Source of the DNA: an uncultured Duganella sp. | GTDB taxonomy: Bacteria > Pseudomonadota > Gammaproteobacteria > Burkholderiales > Burkholderiaceae | Direction: 5' to 3' | NCBI GenBank assembly: GCA_946482335.1 | Contig: CAMLRG010000163.1 | Location: 1 to 11,943, forward strand | DNA: 11,943 nt | Part shown: positions 1 to 7,159 of the stretch, piece after piece | Numbering within the stretch: position 1 is the first letter of the stretch | Layout of the letters: each line of letters starts with the position of its first letter | Translations under genes and position numbers: made by a program | The notes under the pieces: generated by a model | What the model saw: only the letters and a program-made list of their open reading frames with translations | Databases searched by the model: none | What the model was told of the DNA's origin: nothing

Positions 1-768
1 GTAGGCGCTGTGCTCATATTTGTCTTCGATGCCGCCGGCCAGCACTAAAGTGTGATGGTCGGCGGGCTGTGCGCCGCGATCAAGTCGGAAGAAAGCCAGG
101 TTTGGCGAGCCGTCCGGCAGGTATTGGACGTCGGTGGGAATTACCCCAAGGTGACGCATGTACCACTTCGCCATCTCCGCAAAATCCACGGTCTGCAGTA
201 CCACGTGGCCGATGCGCGCTACCAAGGAAGGTTCAATGGGCGGCCTCACGATTGCGTTCAGTCTGGGCGTCAGACCGGGACCATTGCTCGTGATATGGGT
301 CGGCTGCCGCATCGGCAAAGGCGCAACCTCATCCTGCCCAGCGATCATCCAGACCAGATTGCCGGCCGGATCAGTTAGCGCAACGCCCTCGCCTCCTCCC
401 GGAATCGCACTACCCGCCAACTTTTGGGCACCCGCCTGGGTTTCCAGCCGGGCCAACTCGCCAGGATCGGCAACGGTAAATGCTGCGCCCACATAGCGCG
501 AACGGCGCGCGCGATTGGCAACGTAAATGCATGGTGAACTATCCGCACCACGCATGACGAGACGCTCCGGGGTCCTCGACACCACGCACATGCCAAAGTC
601 GGCCAGGAAGCGCTCAGTCTCCGCAAGGTCTGGCTTCTCGAACATGAGGAAGGCCAGCGCTTGCGCTTTAGCGAGCGCTGCGGGCCGAACAAGTTTTTGT
701 ATTCCGGCAGGAAGAGCGCTTTCCGGATAGGCCTGGCTCTGCCGAAGGACGGCGTCAGGTGATGGCAT
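1..768 (-). CDS. VOC-family / extradiol dioxygenase-like protein (partial, C-terminus off the left edge)
   Basis: The frame is open for 256 codons from an ATG at 768 to the window edge. The ATG has a GGAG seven bases upstream. The protein has two vicinal-oxygen-chelate modules. The first is at about residues 38-143 (GVALTDPAGNLVWMIAG is typical of a VOC strand). The second begins near 185 with IGHVVL and continues through a DHHTLVLAGG segment to EHSAY. His188 and His253 sit where bacterial extradiol ring-cleavage enzymes (BphC/XylE type) place their two iron-binding histidines. The third ligand, a Glu, would lie beyond the edge. The likely role is ring cleavage of a catecholic compound, or another metal-dependent VOC reaction; the substrate cannot be told. 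Codon use looks less GC-biased than in the core genes to the right. It stands alone here, downstream of a strongly palindromic promoter. The family call is firm and the enzyme activity is inference. Confidence 0.82.
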   Translation of the reverse strand, partial: MPSPDAVLRQSQAYPESALPAGIQKLVRPAALAKAQALAFLMFEKPDLAETERFLADFGMCVVSRTPERLVMRGADSSPCIYVANRARRSRYVGAAFTVADPGELARLETQAGAQKLAGSAIPGGGEGVALTDPAGNLVWMIAGQDEVAPLPMRQPTHITSNGPGLTPRLNAIVRPPIEPSLVARIGHVVLQTVDFAEMAKWYMRHLGVIPTDVQYLPDGSPNLAFFRLDRGAQPADHHTLVLAGGIEDKYEHSAY

Positions 769-792
769 ATGGTCTCCGTTGCATTTTTCTGC

Positions 793-809
793 GGAGCCGT
801 TTCGGCTCC
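793..809 (-). other. Hairpin at the predicted 5' end of the VOC mRNA
   Basis: GGAGCCG (793-799) and CGGCTCC (803-809) form a perfect 7-bp stem with a 3-base loop. From the predicted -10 (819-824) transcription would start near 812, which puts the hairpin within a few bases of the 5' end. Such 5' stems can stabilise mRNA. There is no U-tract after it, so it is not an ordinary terminator. Confidence 0.45.
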
Positions 810-814
810 AATAC

Positions 815-846
815 TGACATTATCGTCAGTTTGACGATAGAGTCAA
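815..846 (-). promoter_or_regulatory. Promoter of the VOC gene overlapped by two tandem TGAC-N6-GTCA operators
   Basis: On the minus strand TTGACT (841-846) and GATAAT (819-824) are separated by 16 bases, a strong sigma-70-like pair. Two 14-base dyads of the form TGAC-N6-GTCA lie on it, at 815-828 (over the -10) and 832-845 (over the -35), repeated every 17 bases. The two together also form a larger inverted repeat centred on 830 whose inner arms, TATCGTCA and TGACGATA, match perfectly. The layout suggests repression by a dimeric regulator bound twice. No regulator gene is visible next to it. Confidence 0.65.
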
Positions 847-997
847 TATGAATTTAAAACGACGGAAGGAAACGCCGCAAGCGACGTTGCGTGCGCACCT
901 CGGCGCGCCACCGCAAATGCGCGGCTTAGACTTGGGAGAACACTTGTTTATGGATGCGATGAAGCGCGACTCGCGCGGCGCATCAGGAATGGGGACG

Positions 998-1031
998 AAA
1001 AAAAACGGCCTCGTTTCCGAGGCCGTTTTTT
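998..1031 (-). terminator. Rho-independent terminator of the tRNA-Ser gene (bidirectional shape)
   Basis: CGGCCTCG (1006-1013) and CGAGGCCG (1018-1025) form a perfect 8-bp stem with a TTTC loop. Eight A residues precede it (eight U on the minus transcript) and six T residues follow, so it could stop transcription from either side. It begins eight bases beyond the tRNA 3' end on the minus strand, which makes the tRNA its natural user. Confidence 0.85.
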
Positions 1032-1036
1032 CGTAT

Positions 1037-1129
<93 letters not shown>

Positions 1130-1168
1130 AGGTACTGCATTTAACGGTGGTCGCCGTTGAGAGCCAAG

Positions 1169-1177
1169 ATTATAGCA
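1169..1177 (-). promoter_or_regulatory. Extended -10 promoter for tRNA-Ser
   Basis: The minus strand reads TGCTATAAT (1169-1177): a perfect TATAAT at 1169-1174 with the TG of an extended -10 element. No good -35 lies 16-18 bases upstream. Start would be near 1162, giving a short leader of about 33 bases before the tRNA. The leader contains a small AACGG/CCGTT stem (1143-1147 with 1154-1158). The element directly abuts the hairpin behind serS. Confidence 0.55.
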
Positions 1178-1201
1178 GCCCTTCCGGAAAATGGAAGGGC
1201 T
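1177..1201 (-). terminator. Hairpin downstream of serS, possible weak terminator
   Basis: AGCCCTTCC (1177-1185) and GGAAGGGCT (1193-1201) form a perfect 9-bp stem with a 7-base loop, ten bases past the serS stop codon. In the direction of serS transcription it is followed by GCTATAATCTT, only a poor U-tract. Termination may therefore be incomplete, with some read-through into the tRNA. In the plus direction it is followed by ATTTTC. Confidence 0.5.
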
Positions 1202-1211
1202 ATTTTCAACT

Positions 1212-2519
<1,308 letters not shown>

Positions 2520-2539
2520 TTAAATTATCGAAAGGGGCA

Positions 2540-2548
2540 ATTGTACCA
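2540..2548 (-). promoter_or_regulatory. Probable serS promoter (extended -10)
   Basis: The minus strand reads TGGTACAAT, an extended -10 with 5 of 6 consensus positions. It is about 40 bases upstream of the serS start and gives a leader of roughly 32 bases. No convincing -35 accompanies it. A short palindrome, GTTGA-N4-TCAAC, lies just upstream (2550-2563). Confidence 0.4.
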
Positions 2549-2595
2549 AGTTGACAGCTCAACGACTGAGTTTTACGCCCTCCGGCGCCGGGCTG

Positions 2596-2793
2596 TCAGA
2601 TCTCTGCCGCTTTTTCGGCTGCGGTCAGGCGCTTGGCGCTGACGACCACGGTTGGCATGGTGGCGTCGGCCTTGACGACCACCGGGTCGGCGGCCACGTA
2701 CAGGACCGGCGGGGTGGCGGTGGCAAAGCTGGTCACAGTGGCCAGGGCTGCAGCGAAGACAAAGATCGCTTCAAAGTTCCTAGGGGCTTTCAT
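2596..2793 (-). CDS. Small secreted protein with TonB-box-like VVV motifs, function unknown
   Basis: This is a 65-residue protein. The ATG at 2793 is chosen because AAGGAG lies six bases before it; a longer in-frame reading from 2838 lacks such a site. Residues 1-27 look like a Sec signal peptide: MKAPR, then hydrophobic FVFAAALATV, then likely cleavage after SFATA. The mature part is only about 38 residues and holds two similar strands, DPVVVKADA (36-44) and PTVVVSAKR (47-55), ending in a short Ala/Lys/Glu helix-like tail. The PTVVVSAKR stretch resembles the TonB box at the start of TonB-dependent receptors, but no receptor barrel follows. I do not recognise a characterised family. It lies between serS and a hydrolase gene, all on the same strand. 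That it is a real gene is supported by the ribosome site and signal peptide; the role is unknown. Confidence 0.68.
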   Translation of the reverse strand: MKAPRNFEAIFVFAAALATVTSFATATPPVLYVAADPVVVKADATMPTVVVSAKRLTAAEKAAEI

Positions 2794-2916
2794 GATGTTC
2801 TCCTTCAGGTCAGTGTCAAAATACTTCCGTGCTTCCATGGTTACACTGTACCTAAAGCCTCCCTGCCCTGCCTTGCACTTGCGACGAAGCGCAAAAATGA
2901 CGGCATGAACTGCAAA

Positions 2917-3645
2917 TTAAGCGCCCTGCAGCCACCCCATCACAGCGCTATTGAAAGCATCGGGCTGCTCACGCATGACCCAGTGCCCGCTGCGGAAGGC
3001 GATCACCTTGCTGTCCGGCTTTGACTGCACGGCAGCTTCAAAGCTGCGCGTGTGGAAGGGGAATGGCTTGCGCTTGCCATAGATGTACAGCATGGGCCAG
3101 CGCAGCTTGAATGGCAGTGCCCCGGGCGCCGGCGTGCTGGCGCGCAGCCAGGCCACCACATGCGGCAACTGCAGGCTTTGGCACGCTTCGCGCGCGGCGC
3201 GGCTGCTGCCGGTGGACGCTTGCAGGCGGCGATGGGCGAACGCCAGGCGCAGGCGCGTGATCCAGTCCAGCGAGGTACGGTAAGTCAGCTGGCTGGAGCC
3301 GCCGATCCCAACGCTGATCACCCGGCTCACCAGTTCCGGAAAGCGCAACGCGAATTGATAGCCAAAGATGCAGCCCCAATCGCTCAACATCAGGATGACC
3401 GGCCGGCCGCCATTGACCGCTTGCACGGTGTCGGCATACAGCTGGGCCACTTCATCGATGGTGTGGCTGCCCTTGGCGCGCTGGGGGAAGGAAAAGCGTA
3501 CGCAACGGTAGCGCGGGGCGAACGCCGTCACCTGGGCATCCCACAGGCTGCGGTCGTACGGCCAGCCGTGGATCATCATGATGACTTCATCACCTGCGCC
3601 ATCGACATGAACGGTGACCCCATCGACTACCAGTCGTTCAGACAT
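2917..3645 (-). CDS. Alpha/beta-fold hydrolase with Asp nucleophile motif (epoxide hydrolase/dehalogenase-like)
   Basis: This 242-residue cytoplasmic protein starts at an ATG with GGAGGA six bases upstream. The oxyanion-hole motif HGWP is at 26-29. The nucleophile elbow reads SDWGCIFG with Asp89, as in epoxide hydrolases and haloalkane dehalogenases, rather than the Ser of esterases. The catalytic His221 sits in SGHWVMREQPDAF, a pattern also seen in epoxide hydrolases. The usual acid loop after strand 7 reads YGKRKPFPFHT (189-199) and has no Asp or Glu, so the third triad member is unclear. It is short for the family, with a reduced cap (about 120-175). The substrate is unknown. It has its own promoter, 69 bases from tag, and is probably transcribed separately. 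Fold assignment is firm; chemistry is inferred from motifs. Confidence 0.85.
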   Translation of the reverse strand: MSERLVVDGVTVHVDGAGDEVIMMIHGWPYDRSLWDAQVTAFAPRYRCVRFSFPQRAKGSHTIDEVAQLYADTVQAVNGGRPVILMLSDWGCIFGYQFALRFPELVSRVISVGIGGSSQLTYRTSLDWITRLRLAFAHRRLQASTGSSRAAREACQSLQLPHVVAWLRASTPAPGALPFKLRWPMLYIYGKRKPFPFHTRSFEAAVQSKPDSKVIAFRSGHWVMREQPDAFNSAVMGWLQGA

Positions 3646-3663
3646 GCCCGTCCTCCGTTAAAA

Positions 3664-3702
3664 GTTTAACAATACTCTACCGTTTCGTTGTTCAACTGTA
3701 AA
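3664..3702 (-). promoter_or_regulatory. Promoter and inverted repeat upstream of the hydrolase gene
   Basis: On the minus strand TTTACA (3697-3702) and TAGAGT (3674-3679) are 17 bases apart, 5/6 and 4/6 matches to consensus. An inverted repeat, GTTTAACAA (3664-3672) and TTGTTCAAC (3688-3696), matching 8 of 9 with a 15-base spacer, brackets the -10 and fills the spacer. It could be an operator. The predicted leader is about 22 bases and contains the ribosome site. Confidence 0.45.
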
Positions 3703-3714
3703 GTATTTGCCGAT

Positions 3715-4296
3715 TCAAACGGGTGGACGGAAGGTCTTCCGTTGTTTGGTGACCATTTTCCGCACGACGCAACCGGCTGCGTGATCATTCACAAGTCCCA
3801 TGGCTTGCATGAAGGCGTAGACCGTCGTGGGGCCGACAAACTTCCAGCCGCGCTTTTTCAGCTCCCGGGACAAGGCGGCCGACGCCCCTTCGCCCTGAAC
3901 ATCCGTTTCATAGCGCCAGAAAAAAGCCGCCAGCGAGCCCGCCTCCCGCACCACTTCCCTGGCGCGACCCGCATTGTGGATGACCGCCTCGATCTTTCCC
4001 CGATGACGCACGATCCCCTCGTCTTGCAGCAGACGCTGGACGTCCGGCTCCCCCAACCGGGCCAGACGGTTGAAATCGAAGCCCAGGAAGGCCTGGCGGA
4101 AGTTGTCGCGCTTGGCGAGGATGGTGCGCCAGCTCAGGCCGGACTGGAAGCCTTCCAGGCAAATCTTTTCGAACAGCCTGGCGTCGTCGGCGACGGGAAA
4201 ACCCCATTCCTCGTCGTGGTAGCGCAGGAATTCGGGCGCCGCGGCACACCAGCGGCAGCGCGGCTTGCCATCGGGGCCGGTGATGGTCTCGCTCAT
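3715..4296 (-). CDS. tag: DNA-3-methyladenine glycosylase I
   Basis: This 193-residue base-excision repair enzyme removes 3-methyladenine from alkylated DNA. It aligns along its length with E. coli Tag. The zinc ligands are conserved: Cys14, His27 (in YHDEEWG), His172 and Cys176 (in VNDHAAGC). The catalytic Glu48 lies in ICLEG, followed by GLSW with Trp56. The helix-hairpin-helix region has GIVRHRGKI (94-102), and the C-terminal signature GPTTVYAFMQAMGLVNDH is complete. The start ATG overlaps the stop of the yciI-like gene by four bases (ATGA), so the two are translationally coupled. It is the last gene of the tetR-yciI-tag operon. The partners suggest control by a signal other than the classical Ada response. 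Confidence 0.95.
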   Translation of the reverse strand: MSETITGPDGKPRCRWCAAAPEFLRYHDEEWGFPVADDARLFEKICLEGFQSGLSWRTILAKRDNFRQAFLGFDFNRLARLGEPDVQRLLQDEGIVRHRGKIEAVIHNAGRAREVVREAGSLAAFFWRYETDVQGEGASAALSRELKKRGWKFVGPTTVYAFMQAMGLVNDHAAGCVVRKMVTKQRKTFRPPV

Positions 4297-4592
4297 GCTG
4301 CCGCTTCCGCCAGCAGAAAGTCCAGCCGCGTGTCGGTCCTGGCCGGCGTGAACCCGGCCAGCGTCACTTCCACCAAGCCATGGGCGACGAAAGGATCTTG
4401 TGCCAGCCGTTGGCGCAGCGCCGCTTCGTCGACGCCATGCACCAGGATGCCGCCGCCGGGCTGTCCCAGCAGGTTGCCGGCGGCCAGGAACACGCCGTCA
4501 TCGAAACCGGCCTGCAACCATGCCTTGTGCGCGGCCATGTAGGGGGCGGCCTGGTCCCGGCTGCCGGTCAACGTGAGCGAAACAACAAACAT
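4293..4592 (-). CDS. YciI-family protein
   Basis: This 99-residue protein has a ferredoxin-like alpha/beta barrel fold. Two adjacent ATG codons (4595 and 4592) follow an AAGGAGG. The second is preferred because the first is only one base from that site, and MFVVSLTLTG then forms the expected first strand. The conserved His22 (AAHKAWL) and DPF at 66-68 (AQDPFV) match the putative active-site pair of the YciI/YCII family. Some members of that family have dehydrochlorinase or muconolactone-isomerase-like activity, but most are uncharacterised. The start overlaps the tetR stop (TGATG) and its stop overlaps the tag start (ATGA), so all three genes are tightly coupled. The function in this operon is unknown; an enzymatic role on a small electrophile is a guess from context. 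Confidence 0.85.
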   Translation of the reverse strand: MFVVSLTLTGSRDQAAPYMAAHKAWLQAGFDDGVFLAAGNLLGQPGGGILVHGVDEAALRQRLAQDPFVAHGLVEVTLAGFTPARTDTRLDFLLAEAAA

Positions 4593-5179
4593 CATTCCTC
4601 CTTGGAGTGGATGGCGTGCAGCCATGCGTGTAGTTGCGAAACCTCTTGTTCGATAAAGGCCCCATCGTCAAATGCGTTGGCCAGGGTGGCGATGCCCTGG
4701 CTGCGGGCCAGCAGGTGCATCGCCAGGCGGTCAGCGTCGGCGCTTGCGCGGCCGCCCAGCTGCGCGAACTGCTCCCTGAGCCAGTCGCGGAATAGGATGA
4801 ACAGCGTATTCGCCTGCGGCAACGCCGGGTGCCCGAGCTTGGCCAGTTCGCTGCACAGCGTGCCGACCGGGCAGCCGTTGCGGCGGATGGCCGACGCATT
4901 CATCGCCATCATGTCGATGAAGCGGCCGATGCGCGCGGCCGGCGAGGCAGCGCCGGCCGACCAGGCATCGAACATGGCCAGCGTCTTCTCCTTGCGCAGC
5001 GCGATCACGGCCGCGAGGATCTCGTCCTTGCTCTTGAAGTGGTAATAGAAATTGCCGCGCGAGAGTTCGACCTCGGCGGCGATGTCGGCAAAGCTGGTGT
5101 GGCCATAGCCGCGTTCATAGAACAGGCGGTCGGCCGTGCCCACGATGCGCTCGCGGGTACCTGTTGTCTGTTTATCCAT
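4592..5179 (-). CDS. TetR/AcrR-family transcriptional regulator
   Basis: This 195-residue protein has an N-terminal helix-turn-helix at about 28-48 (TSFADIAAEVELSRGNFYYHF), a textbook TetR signature, followed by an all-helical ligand-binding and dimerisation domain. Residues 102-112 read GCPVGTLCSEL and place Cys103 and Cys109 six apart; in some family members cysteines in the ligand domain sense electrophiles or oxidants. It heads the operon with yciI and tag. A perfect palindrome lies between the -35 and -10 of its promoter, so it most likely represses itself and the two downstream genes. No Shine-Dalgarno is seen before the ATG at 5179, and the predicted transcription start is essentially at that ATG, which suggests leaderless translation. 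The ligand is unknown. Confidence 0.92.
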   Translation of the reverse strand: MDKQTTGTRERIVGTADRLFYERGYGHTSFADIAAEVELSRGNFYYHFKSKDEILAAVIALRKEKTLAMFDAWSAGAASPAARIGRFIDMMAMNASAIRRNGCPVGTLCSELAKLGHPALPQANTLFILFRDWLREQFAQLGGRASADADRLAMHLLARSQGIATLANAFDDGAFIEQEVSQLHAWLHAIHSKEE

Positions 5180-5186
5180 GCCGACA

Positions 5187-5215
5187 AGCGTAGGACAGTT
5201 GTCCTACGATGTCAA
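5187..5215 (-). promoter_or_regulatory. Promoter of the tetR-yciI-tag operon with a palindromic operator
   Basis: On the minus strand a perfect -35 TTGACA (5210-5215) is 17 bases from a weak -10 TACGCT (5187-5192). Between and overlapping them is a perfect 20-base palindrome at 5189-5208: arms CGTAGGACA and TGTCCTACG with a 2-base centre. Bound TetR would block both elements. The whole control region lies in the 40 bases between the rarA stop and the tetR start. Confidence 0.75.
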
Positions 5216-5219
5216 GTTT

Positions 5220-6530
5220 TTAAGATTTGCCGGCTTCTTCGTCCAGTTTGCGCAGGTAGGCCAGCTTGTCGGCGATCTTGCTTTCCAGGCCGCGCGGGAC
5301 GGGCTGGTACCAGCCCGGTTCGGCCATGCCGTCCGGCAGGTAGGTTTCGCCGGCGGCATACGCGTCCGGCTCGTCGTGGGCGTAGCGGTATTCGTGGCCG
5401 TAGCCCAGCTCTTTCATCAGTTTGGTCGGCGCGTTGCGCAAGTGGACCGGCACTTCGCGCGATTTGTCGCGGCGCACGAAGGCCATGGCGGCGTTGTAAG
5501 CGTTGTAGCCTGCGTTGCTCTTGGCGGCGACGGCCAGGTAGATCACGGCTTGCGCCAGCGCCAGCTCCCCTTCCGGCGAGCCGAGGCGCTCGTACGTCTC
5601 GGCGGCGTCATTCGCCATGGTCAGGGCGCGCGGGTCGGCCAGGCCGATATCTTCCCAGGCCATGCGCACGATGCGCCGCGCCAGGTAGCGCGGGTCGGCG
5701 CCACCGTCGATCATGCGGCAGAACCAGTACAAGGCACCGTCCGGATTGGAGCCGCGCACGGATTTGTGCAAGGCCGAGATCTGGTCGTAGAAATTGTCGC
5801 CGCCCTTGTCGAAGCGGCGCGCGTTCAGCGTCAGCGCGTTCTGCACGAACTCGCCGGTCACTTGTTTGGTGCGTGCGGTGGCGGCGGCGGTCTTGGTCTG
5901 TTCCAGCAGGTTCAGGAAACGGCGCGCATCGCCGTCGGCGTAGCCGATCAGGGTGTCGATCGCCAGTTCGTCGAACTCCAGGTCCGGCATGGCGCGTTCC
6001 CTGGCGCGGGCCAGCAACTGGCGCATCTCGTCTTCAGTCAATGCTTTCAGCACGTAGACCTGGGCGCGCGACAGCAGCGCCGAGTTGACTTCGAACGATG
6101 GGTTCTCGGTGGTGGCGCCGATCAGCGTGACCAGGCCCGATTCCACGTAAGGCAGCAGCGCATCCTGCTGCGCCTTGTTGAAACGGTGGATCTCGTCGAT
6201 GAACAGGATGGTTTGCTTGCCGCTGGCGACGAATTGCTCCGCCTGTTCGATGGCGGCGCGGATATCCTTCACCCCGCCCAGCACGGCGGAAATGGCAATG
6301 AACTCGCAATCGAAGGCGCGGGCGGACAGGCGGGCCAGCGTGGTCTTGCCCACGCCGGGCGGGCCCCACAGGAACATCGAATGCGGCTTGCCGGACTTGA
6401 ACAGCAGGTTGAGCGGCTTGCCCTCGCCCAGCAGGTGGCTCTGGCCGATCACGTCCGCCACGCTGTGCGGGCGCATCGCCTCGGCCAGCGGCGGTGTGGG
6501 CTCAGGTGCGAACAGGTCTTGCGTCATCAT
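5220..6530 (-). CDS. rarA: Replication-associated recombination protein A (AAA+ ATPase)
   Basis: This 436-residue MgsA/RarA-family clamp-loader-like ATPase acts at stalled replication forks and interacts with SSB. Walker A is GPPGVGKT at 56-63, Walker B LFIDE at 109-113, and the sensor 1 segment GATTENPSF at 138-146 is followed by LLSR with an arginine at 155. The C-terminal oligomerisation domain contains the family-typical PVHLRNAPTKLMKELGYG and a YLPDGM tail. N-terminal LAEAMRP and DVIGQSHLLG (26-35) are also characteristic. Two ATGs (6530 and 6527) are possible; the first has GAGG five bases upstream. It starts three bases after the lolA stop and is the last gene of ftsK-lolA-rarA. No terminator separates it from the tetR promoter, so read-through into tetR is possible. 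Confidence 0.96.
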   Translation of the reverse strand: MMTQDLFAPEPTPPLAEAMRPHSVADVIGQSHLLGEGKPLNLLFKSGKPHSMFLWGPPGVGKTTLARLSARAFDCEFIAISAVLGGVKDIRAAIEQAEQFVASGKQTILFIDEIHRFNKAQQDALLPYVESGLVTLIGATTENPSFEVNSALLSRAQVYVLKALTEDEMRQLLARARERAMPDLEFDELAIDTLIGYADGDARRFLNLLEQTKTAAATARTKQVTGEFVQNALTLNARRFDKGGDNFYDQISALHKSVRGSNPDGALYWFCRMIDGGADPRYLARRIVRMAWEDIGLADPRALTMANDAAETYERLGSPEGELALAQAVIYLAVAAKSNAGYNAYNAAMAFVRRDKSREVPVHLRNAPTKLMKELGYGHEYRYAHDEPDAYAAGETYLPDGMAEPGWYQPVPRGLESKIADKLAYLRKLDEEAGKS

Positions 6531-6533
6531 GCC

Positions 6534-7151
6534 TCAATTGTTGATGACGTCCGCGCCCTTGGGCATGACAAATTTAAACGAAGCTGCATTCAACGCTGGA
6601 TTTTTTTCAAACTTGCGGAACGACAGGATGGAAGTCTGGCCGAAGCTATCCTTCAGCTCCATCGCTTCCGGCGCGCCATTCTTCAAGCCGATCAGGATTT
6701 GCTCGAAACTGGAATCCTTGGCCTTGGGGGTCGCTTTCAGCCACTCCAGGCCATCACGGGTGCCCGCCTCGGACAGGGTGAAGTTCTTTTCCAGGTCGTT
6801 GGAGCCGAACAGGATCGCGGCCGGCGAAGAGCCCAGCGCGTCGCCCAGCTTGCGCACGGTGACCTGGTTCAAGTCCTTGTCGAAGATGTACAGCTGTTCG
6901 CCGTCCGCCTGCAGCACCTGTTCGTAGGGCTTGGCGTAAGTCCAGATGAATTTGCCGGGCCGGGCGAAGGTGAAGGTGCCGGACGACTGCTTGTCCTTGC
7001 CGCCCTGCGCCACCACCTTTTGCGTGAACTCGCCCTTGGCAGCCTTGGTGCTGGCCACGAAAGCCTTGAACTGGTCCAGCGCCGCGGCGCTGGCGGAACC
7101 AGCAAACAGCAGGCCGGCGGCTAGGGCCGCCATCAATTTGATCTGTTTCAT
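6534..7151 (-). CDS. lolA: Outer-membrane lipoprotein carrier protein LolA
   Basis: This 205-residue periplasmic chaperone receives lipoproteins from LolCDE at the inner membrane and hands them to LolB at the outer membrane. A signal peptide covers residues 1-22 (MKQIK, then hydrophobic [10 protein letters not shown], with cleavage after ASA). The mature protein has the LolA sequence pattern: GEFTQKV near 40-46, a [15 protein letters not shown] strand and the [15 protein letters not shown] segment. An AAGGA site sits six bases before the ATG and overlaps the end of ftsK, and only eight bases separate the two genes. The gene is therefore cotranscribed with ftsK and with rarA three bases downstream, the order also seen in E. 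coli. Confidence 0.95.
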   Translation of the reverse strand: MKQIKLMAALAAGLLFAGSASAAALDQFKAFVASTKAAKGEFTQKVVAQGGKDKQSSGTFTFARPGKFIWTYAKPYEQVLQADGEQLYIFDKDLNQVTVRKLGDALGSSPAAILFGSNDLEKNFTLSEAGTRDGLEWLKATPKAKDSSFEQILIGLKNGAPEAMELKDSFGQTSILSFRKFEKNPALNAASFKFVMPKGADVINN

Positions 7152-7159
7152 TAGAATCC

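Noticed and set aside
2794..2838. Longer reading of the small secreted protein from an ATG at 2838
   Set aside because: It would add charged residues before the signal peptide and would leave the strong AAGGAG inside the coding region.
2861..2868. A GGGCAGGG on the minus strand, matching the E. coli FtsK orienting sequence
   Set aside because: One or two such matches are expected by chance in about 12 kb, and a single copy next to the other features says nothing about orientation bias.
5136..7124. A 662-codon open frame on the plus strand opposite rarA and lolA
   Set aside because: It crosses two well-supported genes and their junction in antisense, and its composition is typical of a codon-bias shadow.
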